64,000 bases of DNA from Nematostella vectensis. Taxonomy: Eukaryota; Cnidaria; Anthozoa; Actiniaria; Edwardsiidae. Below, piece after piece: positions 37,583 to 51,586 of this stretch. The notes below the pieces were generated by a model, which searched no databases, had not been told where the DNA came from, and saw nothing but the letters and a program-made list of their open reading frames with translations. The stretch lies in assembly GCF_932526225.1 (NCBI RefSeq), contig NC_064038.1, positions 808,001-872,000 on the forward strand. The letters run 5' to 3'. The translations under genes and the position numbers were made by a program. The first letter of the stretch is position 1. Every line of letters begins with the position of its first letter.

Positions 37583-39584
37583 AATTAGTTTTTTTTCTTT
37601 GTGCTGGACTTCCTTAATCCTGATAGGTTTTGCGCAAAAATAATAAAAAAAGTGAGTTTGCAAAATAAGCTTGCTAGATTTATTGATTATATGTATTCAA
37701 TTTGTTCCTAGGAAGTTAACAAAAAACACAAAGCAAAGAGTTTGAGGAAGTAAACAAGTATGCGAACTTTAATGTTCTATTTGAAGGGGTGCATTTTGTA
37801 CAGGGAAGCATACATAGAATGCTTAACTGGTGGAGAGGGAAGAGGTAAAAGTTTATTGAGCATAATTTCAACAATAGCAGGGGGAATAAAGGGGCACTCT
37901 CTTCATACAATATTGCAGTTGTTACCTATTATTAAATAAGTTTGTAACATGTCTTTGTTTATTAAGCAAGGTCTATTTCTGAGACAAGCAAACTCAAGTA
38001 AGAGCTGTTGAAATAACAGGTGAGTGTTAAAAAAAAACAATTATCTGATTAGAAAACTAATGTAGATTCCTTTGCACCAAATAAGAACAAACTTCATTTT
38101 GTTTGTTATTTATGAGGAACGAGATGAGCTCTACAAGGCCAAGAAGAAATATGTATTGCTCATCTAAATTATACAAGTAAATAATAATATTAAAAAAGAA
38201 TTACTGTGAGTAATTAGAGTGGTTTTCATTAACCCGTGAAACAAATGTGATAGTTAAACGGTAATAGTTAGTAAAACACAAAAAAGAACAATAGAATCAG
38301 ATCACAACAAAGTGTAATACGCTAAAGCGTAGTTCACGGGTTAATGAAGGTTTTGACATTTCAACCTTACATCCACATGAAAGTAATGCCTAATATCGAG
38401 TGCCCTACAGTAAGTGTTTTGCAGTCAAGTTGTTTTCTTTTAGTAGGTAAAAAAATTATTCTAAATAATAGTAATCATAGCTATGGTCACCACTTACACA
38501 TATAGAACTTGTAATGAAAAGAAACAAAAAAAAAATATATATGCAGTCAAACAACAGAATTGCATGATAACCTTGAATATATTGAATAAAGGACTGCAAA
38601 AAAACATCTTTTGTACTAGTTGCTTGAATTGACCCTTGGCTATTTTTAGCTGAATTCCCTTCAACCTCTAAAAAAGAAAATAATAATAATAATAGAACAA
38701 AACTAAAAAGAAAACAAACACAACAGAGACCCCCACCAACAATTTTGATTTTTTTTTTTACTTTCCTTTAAAGGGGGAGTGTCATGTTTAAGAGATTTGC
38801 AATAGCTCTATAGCCCTGACACAATGAACTTCAGTGAAATTCTAATACTGACTTATGAGCTTTTGGTACATGTGGGAGACTTTAAACAAAACAAAAAAAT
38901 GACCACAAACTGTCAATTAACATAGTTTTCAATATCATATTGCATATTATTTAATAAAGTATTAACAGCTTTTAAAAAGTTCAACTGTTTGTAGACACTG
39001 AAAAGCCAACAATAAACACTGACTCCAGACATGCGCAGTACTATGCTGCTGCCCCTTTAAAGTAAAATACAGCTTCACTTAGTCAGCGTAGACAATATTG
39101 CGGATTTTGTCAATATTCTAATATAAATATGTCAATATTTCCCCCCCTTACGTCTTTATTTCTATTTATTTTATGCTTTTCACATGAAACCAAAACAGCG
39201 TCTTTTTTCTTCGCTAATTTGATGTCATGTACACAATAAAAGAGATGCGCCCGTGCGCATGGCGAGTCCCCAAGGGACCCAAGACGCCCAAATAGACCTC
39301 TATTTTTTGTCATCCACAATCTCGGCGAGCTGTGCGTGGCGTAACCGTATTACAGGCCTGGGATCCTGGTTATTGTCCTCCCCATTAATGCGCGGGTTGG
39401 GATAACCTTGCAAGAGTGTTGTACAGCATATTCGCTCGGAAATATCGGTGCTTGGGGCCTTCGGGTTCTTTACAGCCTTCCGTAAAAGCCTTGTGCTGCC
39501 ATACCGATTGGGTAATCCGTATGTATGGTTTCCGTTTTGTTCTTCAGACCGGGTTCGATCCCAGGCCAATGGGCTTTTTTTTTT
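37583..39584 (+). repeat. Monomer U17 (class X-q)
   Basis: 2002 bp. MITE at 38229-38344, one base shorter than usual (ACAAATGTG). Core at 39241-39584 with T10. CCCTTCAACC replaces the usual CCCTCCCCC tract in the spacer. Confidence 0.95.
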
Positions 39585-41585
39585 ATTCGTTTTCTTTCTT
39601 TGTGCTTGACCCCCCTAATCCTGATTGGTTTTGCGCAAAAATAATAAAAAAAAGTGAGTTTGCAAAATAAGCTTGCTGGATTTATTGATTATATGTATTC
39701 AATTTGTTCCTAGGAAGTTAACAAAAAACACAAAGCAAAGAGTTTGAGGAAGTAAACAAGTATGTGAACTTTAATGTTCTATTTGAAGGGGCGCATTTTG
39801 TACAGGGAAGCATACATAGAATGCTTAACTGGTGGAGAGGGGAGAGGTAACAGTTTATTGAGCATAATGTCAACAATAGCAGGGGGAAGGGAGGGGCACT
39901 CTCTTCATACAATATTGCAGTTGTTACCTATTATTAAATAAGTTTGTAACATGTCTTTGTTTATTAAGCAAGGTCTATTCCTGAGACAAGCAAACTCAAG
40001 TAAGGGCTGTTGAAATAACAGGTGAGTGTTAAAAAAAACAATTATCTGATTAGAAAACTAATGTAGATTTCTTTGCACCAAATAAGAACAAACTTCATTT
40101 TGTTTGTTATTTATGAGGAACGAGATGATCTCTACAAGGCCAAGAAGAAATATGTATTGCTCATCTAAATTATACAAGTAAATAATAATATTAAAAAAGA
40201 ATTACTGTAAGTAATTAGAGTGGTTTTCATTAACCCGTGAAACAAAGTGTGATAGTTAAACGGTAATAGTTAGTAAAACACAAAAAAGAACAATAGAATC
40301 AGATCACAACAAAGTGTAATACGCTAAAGCGTAGTTCACGGGTTAATGAAGGTTTTGACATTTAAACCTTACATCCACATGAAAGTAATGCCTAATATCG
40401 AGTGCCCTACAGTAAGTGTTTTGCAGTCAAGTTGTTTTCTTTTAGTAGGTAAAAAATCATTCTAAATAATAGTAATCATAGCTATGGTCACCACTTACAC
40501 ATATAGAACTTGTAATGAAAAGAAAGAAAAAAAATATATATATGCAGTCAAACAACAGAATTGCATGATAACCTTGAATATATTGAATAAAGGACTGAAA
40601 AAAAAAACATCTTTTGTACTAGTTGCTTGAATTGACCCTTGGCTATTTTTAGCTGAATTCCCCTCCCCCTCTAAAAAAGAAAAAAATAATAATAATAGAA
40701 CAAAACTTAAAAGAAAACAAACACAACAGAGACCCCTACCAACAATTTTGATTTTTTTTACTTTCCTTTAAAGGGGGTGTGTCATGTTTAAGAGATTTGC
40801 AATAGCTCTAGAGCCCTGACACAATGAACTTCAGTGAAATTCTAATACTGACTTATGAGCTTTTGGTACATGTGGGAGACTTTAAACAAAACAAAAAAAA
40901 AATGACCACAAACTGTCAATTAACATAGTTTTCAATATAATATTGCATATTATTTAATAAGGTATTGACAGCTTTTAAAAAGTTCAACTGTTTGTAGACA
41001 CTTAAAAGCCTACAATAAGCACTGACTCCAGACATGCGCAGTACTATGCTGCTGCCCCTTTAAAGTAAAATATAGCTTTACTTAGTCAGCGTAGACAATA
41101 TTTCGGATTTTGTCAATATTCTAATATGAATATGTCAATATTCTCCCCCCTTACGTCTTTATTTCTATTTATTTTATGCTTTTCACATGATACCAAAACA
41201 GCGTCTTTTTTCTTCGCTAATTTGATGTCATGTACACAATAAAAGAGATGCGCCCGTGCGCATGGCGAGTCCCCAAGGGACCCAAGACGCCCAAATAGAC
41301 CTCTATTTTTTGTCATCCACAATCTCGGCGAGCTGTGCGTGGCGTAACCGTATTACAGGCCTGGGATCCTGGTTATTGTCCTCCCCATTAATGCGCGGGT
41401 TGGGATAACCTTGCAAGAGTGTTGTACAGCATATTCGCTCGGAAAAATCGGTGCTTGGGGCCTTCGGGTTCTTTACAGCCTTCTGTAAAAGCCTTGTGCT
41501 GCCATACCGATTGGGTAATCCGTATGTATGGTTTCCGTTTTGTTCTTCAGACCGGGTTCGATCCCAGGCCAATGGGCTTTTTTTT
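39585..41585 (+). repeat. Monomer U18 (class X-q)
   Basis: 2001 bp. MITE at 40230-40346, core at 41244-41585 with T8. Shares GGGGCGCATTTTG and ATAATGTCAAC with U19. Confidence 0.95.
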
Positions 41586-43584
41586 ATTATTCGTTTTCTT
41601 TCTTAGTGCTTGACCCCCCTAATCCTGATTGGTTTTGCGCAAAAATAATAAAAAAAAATTGAGTTTGCAAAATAAGCTTGCTGGATTTATTGATTATATG
41701 TATTCAATTTGTTCCTAGGAAGTTAACAAAAAACACAAAGCAAAGAGTTTGAGGAAGTAAACAAGTATGTGAACTTTAATGTTCTATTTGAAGGGGCGCA
41801 TTTTGTACAGGGAAGCATACATAGAATGCTTAACTGGTGGAGAGGGAAGAGGTAAAAGTTTATTGAGCATAATGTCAACAATAGAAGGGGGAAGGGAGGG
41901 GCACTCTCTTCATACAATATTGCAGTTGTTACCTATTATTAAATAAGTTTGTAACATGTCTTTGTTTATTAAGCAAGGTCTATTTCTGAGACAAGCAAAC
42001 TCAAGTAAGAGCTGTTGAAATAACAGGTGAGTGTTAAAAAAAACAATTATCTGATTAGAAAACTAATGTAGATTTCTTTGCACCAAATAAGAACAAACTT
42101 CATTTTGTTTGTTATTTATGAGGAACGAGATGAGCTCTACAAGGCCAAGAAGAAATATGTATTGCTCATCTAAATTATACAAGTAAATAATAATATTAAA
42201 AAAGAATTACTGTAAGTAATTAGAGTGGTTTTCATTAACCCGTGAAACAATGTGTGATAGTTAAACGGTAATAGTTAGTAAAACACAAAAAGAACAATAG
42301 AATCAGATCACAACAAAGTGTAGCACGCTAAAGCGTAGTTCACGGGTTAATAAAGGTTTTGACATTTCAACCTTACATCCACATGAAAGTAATGCCTAAT
42401 ATCGAGTGCCCTACAGTAAGTGTTTTGCAGTCAAGTTGTTTTCTTTTAGTAGGTAAAAAATTATTTTAAATAATAGTAATCATAGCTATGGTCACCACTT
42501 ACACATATAGAACTTGTAATGAAAAGAAAGAAAAAAAATATATATGCAGTCAAACAATAGAATTGCATGATAACCTTGAATATATTGAATAAAGGACTGC
42601 AAAAAAACATCTTTTGTACTAGTTGCTTGAATTGACCCTTGGCTACTTTTAGCTGAATTCCCCTCCCCCTCTAAAAAAGAAAATAATAAAATTAATATAA
42701 CAAAACTAAAAAGAAAACAAACACAGCAGAGACCCCCACCAACAATTTTGATTTTTTTTACTTTCCTTTAAAGGGGGAGTGTCATGTTTAAGAGATTTGC
42801 AATAGCTCTAGAGCCCTGACACAATGAACCTCAGTGAAATTCTAATACTGACTTATGAGCTTTTGGTACATGTGGGAGACTTTAAACAAAACAAAAAAAA
42901 AATGACCACAACTGTCCATTAACATAGTTTTCAATATAATATTGCATATTATTTAATAAGGTATTGACAGCTTTTAAAAAGTTCAACTGTTTGTAGACAC
43001 TTAAAAGCCTACAATAAATACTGACTCCAGACATGCGCAGTACTATGCTGCTGCCCCTTTAAAGTAAAATACATCTTTACTTAGTCAGCGTAGACAAAAT
43101 TGCGGATTTTGTCAATATTCTAATATGAAGATGTCAATATTCTCCCCCCTTACGTCTTTATTTCTATTTATTTTATGATTTTCACATGATACCAAAACAG
43201 CGTCTTTTTTCTTCGCTAATTTGATGTCATGTACACAATAAAAGAGATTCGCCCGTGCGCATGGCGAGTCCCCAAGGGACCCAAGACGCCCAAATAGACC
43301 TCTATTTTTTGTCATCCACAATCTCGGCGAGCTGTGCGTGGCGTAACCGTATTACAGGCCTGGGATCCTGGTTATTGTCCTCCCCATTAATGCGCGGTTT
43401 GGGATAACCTTGCAAGAGTGTTGTACAGCATAGTCGTTCGGAAATATCGGTGCTTGGGGCCTTCGGGTTCTTTACAGCCTTCCGTAAAAGCCTTGTGCTG
43501 CCATACCGATTGGGTAATCCGTATGTATGGTTTCCGTTTTGTTCTTCAGACCGGGTTCGATCCCAGGCCAATGGGCTTTTTTTT
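41586..43584 (+). repeat. Monomer U19 (class X, p/q mixed)
   Basis: 1999 bp. MITE at 42235-42350, core at 43243-43584. It has GTCCATTAAC with TTTCAATATA, a crossover within the p/q segment. The first core hairpin is weakened (ATTCGC against GCGCAT), as in U20. Confidence 0.95.
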
Positions 43585-45580
43585 AATTAGTTTTTTTTTT
43601 CTTTGTGCTGGACCCCCTTAATCCTGATAGGTTTTACGTAAAAATAATAAAAAAAAGTAAGTTTGCAAAATAAGCTTGCTAGATTTATTGATTATATGTA
43701 TTCAATTTGTTCCTAGGAAGTTAACAAAAAACACAAAGCAAAGAGTTTGAGGAAGTAAACAAGTATGTGAACTTTAATGTTCTATTTGAAGGGGTGCATT
43801 TTGTACAGGGAAGCATACATAGAATGCTTAACTGGTGGAGAGGGAAGAGGTAAAAGTTTATTGAGCATAATTTCAACAATAGCAGGGGGAAGAGAGGGGC
43901 ACTCTCTTCATACAATATTGCAGTTGTTACCTATTATTAAATAAGTTTGTAACATGTCTTCGTTTATTAAGCTATGTCTATTTCTGAGACAAGCAAACTC
44001 AAGTAAGAGCTGTTGAAATAACAGGTGAGTGTTAAAAAAAACAATTATCTGATTAGAAAACTAATGTAGATTCCTTTGCACCAAATAAGAACATACTTCA
44101 TTTTGTTTGTTATTTATGAGGAACGAGATGAGCTCTACAAGGCCAAGAAGAAATATGTATTGCTCATCTAAATTATACAAGTAAATGATAATATTAAAAA
44201 AGAATTACTGTAAGTAATTAGAGTGGTTTTCATTAACCCGGGAAAAAAGTGTGATAGTTAAACGGTAATAGTTAGTAAAACACAAAAAAGAACAATAGAA
44301 TCAGATCACAACAAAGTGTAATACGCTAAAGCGTAGTTCACGGGTTAATGAAGGTTTTGACATTTCAACCTTACATCCACATGAAAGTAATGCCTAATAT
44401 CGAGTGCCCTACAGTAAGTGTTTTGCAGTTAAGTTGTTTTCTTTTAGTAGGTAAAAAATTATTCTAAATAATAGTAATCATAGCTATGGTCACCACTTAC
44501 ACATATAGAACTTGTAATAAAAAGAAAGAAAAAAATATATATATGCAGTCAAACAACAGAATTGCATGATAACCTTGAATATATTGAATAAAGGACTGAA
44601 AAAAAAAACATCTTTTGTACTAGTTTCTTGAATTGACCCTTGGCTATTTTTAGCTGAATTCCCCTCCCCCTCTAAAAAAGAAAATAATAATAATAATAGA
44701 ACAAAACTAAAAAGAAAACAAACACAACAGAGACCCACACCAACCATTTTGATTTTTTTTACTTTCCTTTAAAGGGGGAGTTTCATGTTTAAGAGATTTG
44801 AAATAGCTCTAGAGCCCTGACACAATGAACTTCAGTGAAATTCTAATACTGACTTATGAGCTTTTGGTACATTAGGGAGACTTTAAAAAAAACAAAATGA
44901 CAACAAACTGTCAATTAACATAGATTTCAATATAATATTGCATATTATTTAATAAGGTATTGACAGCTTTTAAAAAGTTTAACTGTTTGTAGACACTTAA
45001 AAGCCTACAATAATCACTGACTCCAGACATGCGCAGTACTATGTTTCTGCCCCTTTAATGTAAAATACAGCTTTACTTAGTCAGCGTAGACAAAATTGCG
45101 GATTTTGTCAATATTCTGATATAAAGATGTCAATATTCTCCCCCCTTACGTCTTTATTTCTATTTATTTTATGATTTTCACATGATAGCAAAACAGCGTC
45201 TTTTTTCTTCGCTAATATGATGTCATGTACACAATAAAAGAGATTCGCCCGTGCGCATGGCGAGTCCCCAAGGGACCCAAGACGCCCACATAGACCTCTA
45301 TTTTTTGTCATCCACAATCTCGGCGAGCTGTGCGTGGCGTAACCGTATTACAGGCCTGGGATCCTGGTTATTGTCCTCCCCATTAATGCGCGGGTTGGGA
45401 TAACCTTGCAAGAGTGTTGTACAGCATATTCGCTCGGAAATATCGGTGCTTGGGGCCTTCGGGTTCTTTACAGCCTTCCGTAAAAGCGTTGTGCTGCCAT
45501 ACCGATTGGGTAATCCGTATGTATGGTTTCCGTTTTGTTCTTCAGACCGGGTTCGATCCCAGGCCAAAGGGCTTTTTTTT
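43585..45580 (+). repeat. Monomer U20 (class X-q)
   Basis: 1996 bp. MITE at 44233-44348 with a degraded left terminus CCCGGGAA. Core at 45239-45580 with CCAAAGGGC replacing CCAATGGGC and T8. Confidence 0.95.
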
Positions 45581-47578
45581 AATTCGTTTTTTTTCTTTGT
45601 GCTGGACCCCCTTAATTCTGATAGGTTTTGCGCAAAAATAATAAAAAAAGTGAGTTTCCAAAATAAGCTTGCTAGATTTATTGATTATATGTATTCAATT
45701 TGTTCCTAGGAAGTTAACAAAAAACACAAAGCAAAGAGTTTGAGGAAGTAAACAAGTATGTGAACTTTAATGTTCTATTTGAAGGGGTGCATTTTGTACA
45801 GGGAAGCATACATAGGATGCTTAACTGGTGGAGAGGGAAGAGGTAAAAGTTTATTGAGCATAATTTCAACAATAGCAGGGGGAAGAGAGGGGCACTCTCT
45901 TCATACAATATTGCAGTTGTTACCTATTATTAAATAAGTTTGTAAAATGTCTTTGTTTATTAAGCAAGGTCTATTTCTGAGACAAGCAAACTCAAGTAAG
46001 AGCTGTTGAAATAACAGGTGAGTGTTAAAAAAAAAACAATTATCTGATTAGAACACTACTGTAGATTCCTTTGCACCAAATAAGAACAAACTTCATTTTG
46101 TTTGTTATTTATGAGGAACGAGATGAGCTCTACAAGGCCAAGAAGAAATATGTAATGCTCATCTAAATTATACAAGTAAATAATAATATTAAAAAAGAAT
46201 TACTGTAAGTAATTAGAGTGGTTTTCATTAACCCGTGAAACAAAGTGTGATAGTTAAACGGTAATAGTTAGTAAAACACAAAAAAGAACAATAGAATCAG
46301 ATCACAACAAAGTGTAATACGCCAAAGCGTAGTTCACGGGTTAATGAAGGTTTTGACATTTCAACCTTACATCCACATGAAAGTAATGCCTAATATCGAG
46401 TGCCCTACAGTAAGTGTTTTGCAGTCAAGTTGTTTTCTTTTAGTAGGTAAAAAATCATTCTAAATAATAGTAATCATAGCTATGGTCACCACTTACACAT
46501 ATAGAACTTGTAATGAAAAGAAAGAAAAAAAATATATATATGCAGTCAAACAACAGAATTGCATGACAACCTTGAATATATTGAATAAAGGACTGCAAAA
46601 AAATATATTTTGTACTAGTTGCTTGAATTGACCCTTGGCTATTTTTAGCTGAATTCCCCTCCCCCTCTAAAAAAGAAAATAATAATAATAATAATAATAG
46701 AACAAAACTAAAAAGAAAACAAACACAACAGAGACCCCCACCAACAATTTTGATTTTTTTTACTTTCCTTTAAAGGGGGAGTGTCATGTTTAAGAGATTT
46801 GCAATAGCTCTAGAGCCCTGACACAATGAACTTCAGTGAAATTCTAATACTGACTTATGAGCTTTTGGTACATGTGGGAGACTTTAAACAAAACAAAAAA
46901 AATGACCACAAACTGTCAATTAACATAGTTTTCAATATAATATTGCATATTATTTAATAAGTTATTGACAGCTTTTAAAAAGTTCAACTGTTTGTAGACA
47001 CTTAACAGCCTACAATAAACACTGACTCCAGACATGCGCAGTACTATGCTGCTGCCCCTTTAAAGTAAAATACAGCTTTACTTAGTCAGCGTAGACAATA
47101 TTGCGGATTTTGTCAATATTCTAATATGAATATGTCAATATTCTCCCCCCTTACGTCTTTATTTCTATTTATTTTATGCTTTTCACATGATACCAAAACA
47201 GCGTCTTTTTTCTTCGCTAATTTGATGTCATGTACACAATAAAAGAGATGCGCCCGTGCGCATGGCGAGTCCCCAAGACGCCCAAATAGACCTCTATTTT
47301 TTTTCATCCCCAATCTCGGCGAGCTGTGCGTGGCGTAACCGTATTACAGGCCTGGGATCCTGGTTATTGTCCTCCCCATTAATGCGCGGGTTGGGATAAC
47401 CTTGCAAGAGTGTTGTACAGCATATTCGCTCGGAAATATCGGTGCTTGGGGCCTTCGGGTTCTTTACAGCCTTCCGTAAAAGCCTTGTGCTGCCATACCG
47501 ATTGGGTAATCCGTATGTATGGTTTCCGTTTTGTTCTTCAGACCGGGTTCGATCCCAGGCCAATTTGCTTTTTTTTTT
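45581..47578 (+). repeat. Monomer U21 (class X-q)
   Basis: 1998 bp. MITE at 46228-46344, core at about 47244-47578 with T10. The core has a 9-bp deletion (CCCCAAGACGCC) that removes one arm of the GTCCC/GGGAC hairpin, and CCAATTTGC after the B-box. Confidence 0.95.
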
Positions 47579-49578
47579 ATTTCGTTTTTTTTTTCTTTGT
47601 GCTGGACCCCCTTAATCCTGATAGGTTTTGCGCAAAAATAATAAAAAAAAGTGAGTTTGCAAAATAAGCTTGCTAGATTTATTGATTATATGTATTCAAT
47701 TTGTTCCTAGGAAGTTAACAAAAAACACAAAGCAAAGAGTTTGAGGAAGTAAACAAGTATGTGAACTTTAATGTTCTATTTGAAGGGGTGCATTTTGTAC
47801 AGGGAAGCATACATAGAATGCTTAACTGGTGGAGAGGGAAGAGGTAAAAGTTTATTGAGCATAATTTCAACAATAGCAGGGGGAAGAGAGGGGCACTCTC
47901 TTCATACAATATTGCAGTTGTTACCTATTATTAAATAAGTTTGTAACATGTCTTTGTTTATTAAGCAAGGTCTATTTCTGAGACAAGCAAACTCAAGTAA
48001 GGCTGTTGAAATAACAGGTGAGTGTTAAAAGAAAAACAATTATCTGATCTGAAAACTACTGTAGATTGCTTTGCACCAAAATAAGAACAAACTTCATTTT
48101 GTTTGTTATTTATGAGGAACGAGATGAGCTCTACAAAGCCATAAAGAAATATGTATTGCTCATCTAAATTATAAAAGTAAATGATTATATTAAAAAAAGA
48201 ACTACTGTAAGTAATTAGAGTGGTTTTCATTAACCCGTGAAACAAAGTGTGATAGTTAAACGGTAATAGTTAGTAAAACACAAAAAAGTACAATAGAATC
48301 AGATCACCACAAAGTGTAGTACGCTAAAGCGTAGTTCACGGGTTAATGAAGGTTTTGACATTTCAACCTTACATCCACATGAAACTAATGTCTAATATCG
48401 AGTGCCCTACAGTAAGTGTTTTGCAGTCAAGTTGTTTTCTGTTAGTAGGTAAAAAAATATTCTAAATAATAGTAATCATAGCTATGGTCACCACTTACAC
48501 ATATAGAACTTGTAATGAAAAGAAAGAAAAAAAATATATATATGCAGTCAAACAACAGAATTGCATGACACCCTTGAATATATTGAATAAAGGACTGCAA
48601 AAAAAACATCTTTTGTACTAGTTGCTTGAATTGACCCTTGGCTATTTTTAGCTGAATTCCCATCCCCCTCTAAAAAAGAAAATAATAATAATAATAATAG
48701 AACAAAACTAAAAAGAAAACAAACACAACAGAGACCCCCACCAACAATTTTGATTTTTTTTACTTTCCTTTAAAAGGGGAGTGTCATGGTTAAGAGATTT
48801 GCAATAGCCCTAGAGCCCTGACACAATGAACTTCAGTGAAATTCTAATACTGACTTATGAGCTTTTGGTACATGTGGGAGACTTTAAACAAAACAAAAAA
48901 AATGACCACAAACTGTCCATTAACATAGTTTTCAATATAATATTGCATATTATTTAATAAGGTATTGACAGCTTTTAAAAAGTTCAACTGTTTGTAGACA
49001 CTTAAAAGCCTACAATAAACACTGACTCGAGACATGCGCAGTACTATGCTGCTGCCCCTTTAAAGTAAAATACAGCTTTACTTAGTCAGCGTAGACAATA
49101 TTGCGGATTTTGTCAATATTCTAATATGAATATGTCAATATTCTCCCCCCTTACGTCTTTATTTCTATTTATTTTATGCTTTTCACATGATACCAAAACA
49201 GCGTCTTTTTTCTTCGCTAATTTGATGTCATGTACACAATAAAAGAGATGCGCCCGTGCGCATGGCGAGTCCCCAAGACGCCCAAATAGACCTCTATTTT
49301 TTTTCATCCCCAATCTCGGCGAGCTGTGCGTGGCGTAACCGTATTACAGGCCTGGGATCCTGGTTATTGTCCTCCCCATTAATGCGCGGGTTGGGATAAC
49401 CTTGCAAGAGTGTTGTACAGCATATTCGCTCGGAAATATCGGTGCTTGGGGCCTTCGGGTTCTTTACAGCCTTCCGTAAAAGCCTTGTGCTGCCATACCG
49501 ATTGGGTAATCCGTATGTATGGTTTCCGTTTTGTTCTTCAGACCGGGTTCGATCCCAGGCCAATTTGCTTTTTTTTTT
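47579..49578 (+). repeat. Monomer U22 (class Y, p/q mixed)
   Basis: 2000 bp. MITE at 48230-48346, core at about 49244-49578. The core carries the same 9-bp deletion and CCAATTTGC as U21, while the rest is class Y like U23. Confidence 0.95.
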
Positions 49579-51586
49579 ATTTCGTTTTTTTTTTTTTCTT
49601 TGTGCTGGACCCCCTTAATCCTGATAGGTTTTGCGCAAAAATAATAAAAAAAAGTGAGTTTGCAAAATAAGCTTGCTAGATTTATTGATTATATGTATTC
49701 AATTTGTTCCTAGGAAGTTAACAAAAAACACAAAGCAAAGAGTTTGAGGAAGTAAACAAGTATGTGAACTTTAATGTTCTATTTGAAGGGGTGCATTTTG
49801 TACAGGGAAGCATACATAGAATGCTTAACTGGTGGAGAGGGAAGAGGTAAAAGTTTATTGAGCATAATTTCAACAATAGCAGGGGGAAGAGAGGGGCACT
49901 CTCTTCATACAATATTGCAGTTGTTACCTATTATTAAATAAGTTTGTAACATGTCTTTGTTTATTAAGCAAGGTCTATTTCTGAGACAAGCAAACTCAAG
50001 TAAGGCTGTTGAAATAACAGGTGAGTGTTAAAGGAAAAACAATTATCTGATTAGAAAACTACTGTAGATTGCTTTGCACCAAAATAAGAACAAACTTCAT
50101 TTTGTTTGTTATTTATGAGGAACGAGATGAGCTCTACAAAGCCATAAAGAAATATGTATTGCTCATCTAAATTATAAAAGTAAATGATTATATTAAAAAA
50201 AGAACTACTGTAAGTAATTAGAGTGGTTTTCATTAACCCGTGAAACAAAGTGTGATAGTTAAACGGTAATAGTTAGTAAAACACAAAAAAGTACAATAGA
50301 ATCAGATCACCACAAAGTGTAGTACGCTAAAGCGTAGTTCACGGGTTAATGAAGGTTTTGACATTTCAACCTTACATCCACATGAAAGTAATGCCTAATA
50401 TCGAGTGCCCTACAGTAAGTGTTTTGCAGTCAAGTTGTTTTCTGTTAGTAGGTAAAAAAATATTCTAAATAATAGTAATCATAGCTATGGTCACCACTTA
50501 CACATATAGAACTTGTAATGAAAAGAAAAAATATATATATATATATGCAGTCAAACAACAGAATTGCATGATAACCTTGAATATATTGAATAAAGGACTT
50601 CAAAAAAACATCTTTTGTACTAGTTGCTTGAGTTGACCCTTGGCTATTTTTAGCTGAATTCCCCTCCCCCTCTAAAAAAGAAAATAATAATAATAATAGA
50701 ACAAAACTAAAAAGAAAACAAACACAACAGAGACCCCCACCAACAATTTTGATTTTTTTTTACTTTCCTTTAAAAGGGGAGTGTCATGGTTAAGAGATTT
50801 GCAATAGCTCTAGAGCCCTGACACAATGAACTTCAGTGAAATTCTAATACTGACTTATGAGCTTTTGGTACATGTGGGAGACTTTAAACAAAACAAAAAA
50901 AATGACCACAAACTGTCAATTAACATAGTTTTCAATATAATATAGCATATTATTTAATAAGGTATTCACAGCTTTTAAAAAGTTCAACTGTTTGTTGACA
51001 CTTAAAAGCCTACAATAATCACTGACTCCAGACATGCGCAGTACTATGTTGCTGCCCCTTTAAAGTAAAATACAGCTTTACTTAGTCAGCGTAGACAAAA
51101 TTGCGGATTTTGTCAATATTCTAATATGAAGATGTCAATATTCTCCCCCCTTACGTCTTTATTTCTATTTATTTTATGATTTTCACATGATACCAAAACA
51201 GCGTCTTTTTTCTTCGCTAATTTTATGTCATGTACACAATAAAAGAGATGCGCCCGTGCGCATGGCGAGTCCCCAAGGGACCCAAGACGCCCAAATAGAC
51301 CTCTATTTTTTGTCATCCACAATCTCGGCGAGCTGTGCGTGGCATAACCGTATTACAGGCCTGGGATTCTGGTTATTGTCCTCCCCATTAATGCGCGGGT
51401 TGGGATAACCTTGCAAGAGTGTTGTACAGCATATTCGCTCGGAAATATCGGTGCTTGGGGCATTCGGGTTCTTTACAGCCTTCCGTAAAAGCCTTGTGCT
51501 GCCATACCGATTGGGTAATCCGTATGTATGGTTTCCGTTTTGTTCTTCAGACCGGGTTCGATCCCAGGCCAATGGGCTTTTTTTTT
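49579..51586 (+). repeat. Monomer U23 (class Y-q)
   Basis: 2008 bp. MITE at 50233-50349, core at 51244-51586. The last part has GGTATTCACAGC, TTGTTGACAC and GAAGATGTC, all repeated in the right half of U24 (62763 onward). Confidence 0.95.
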
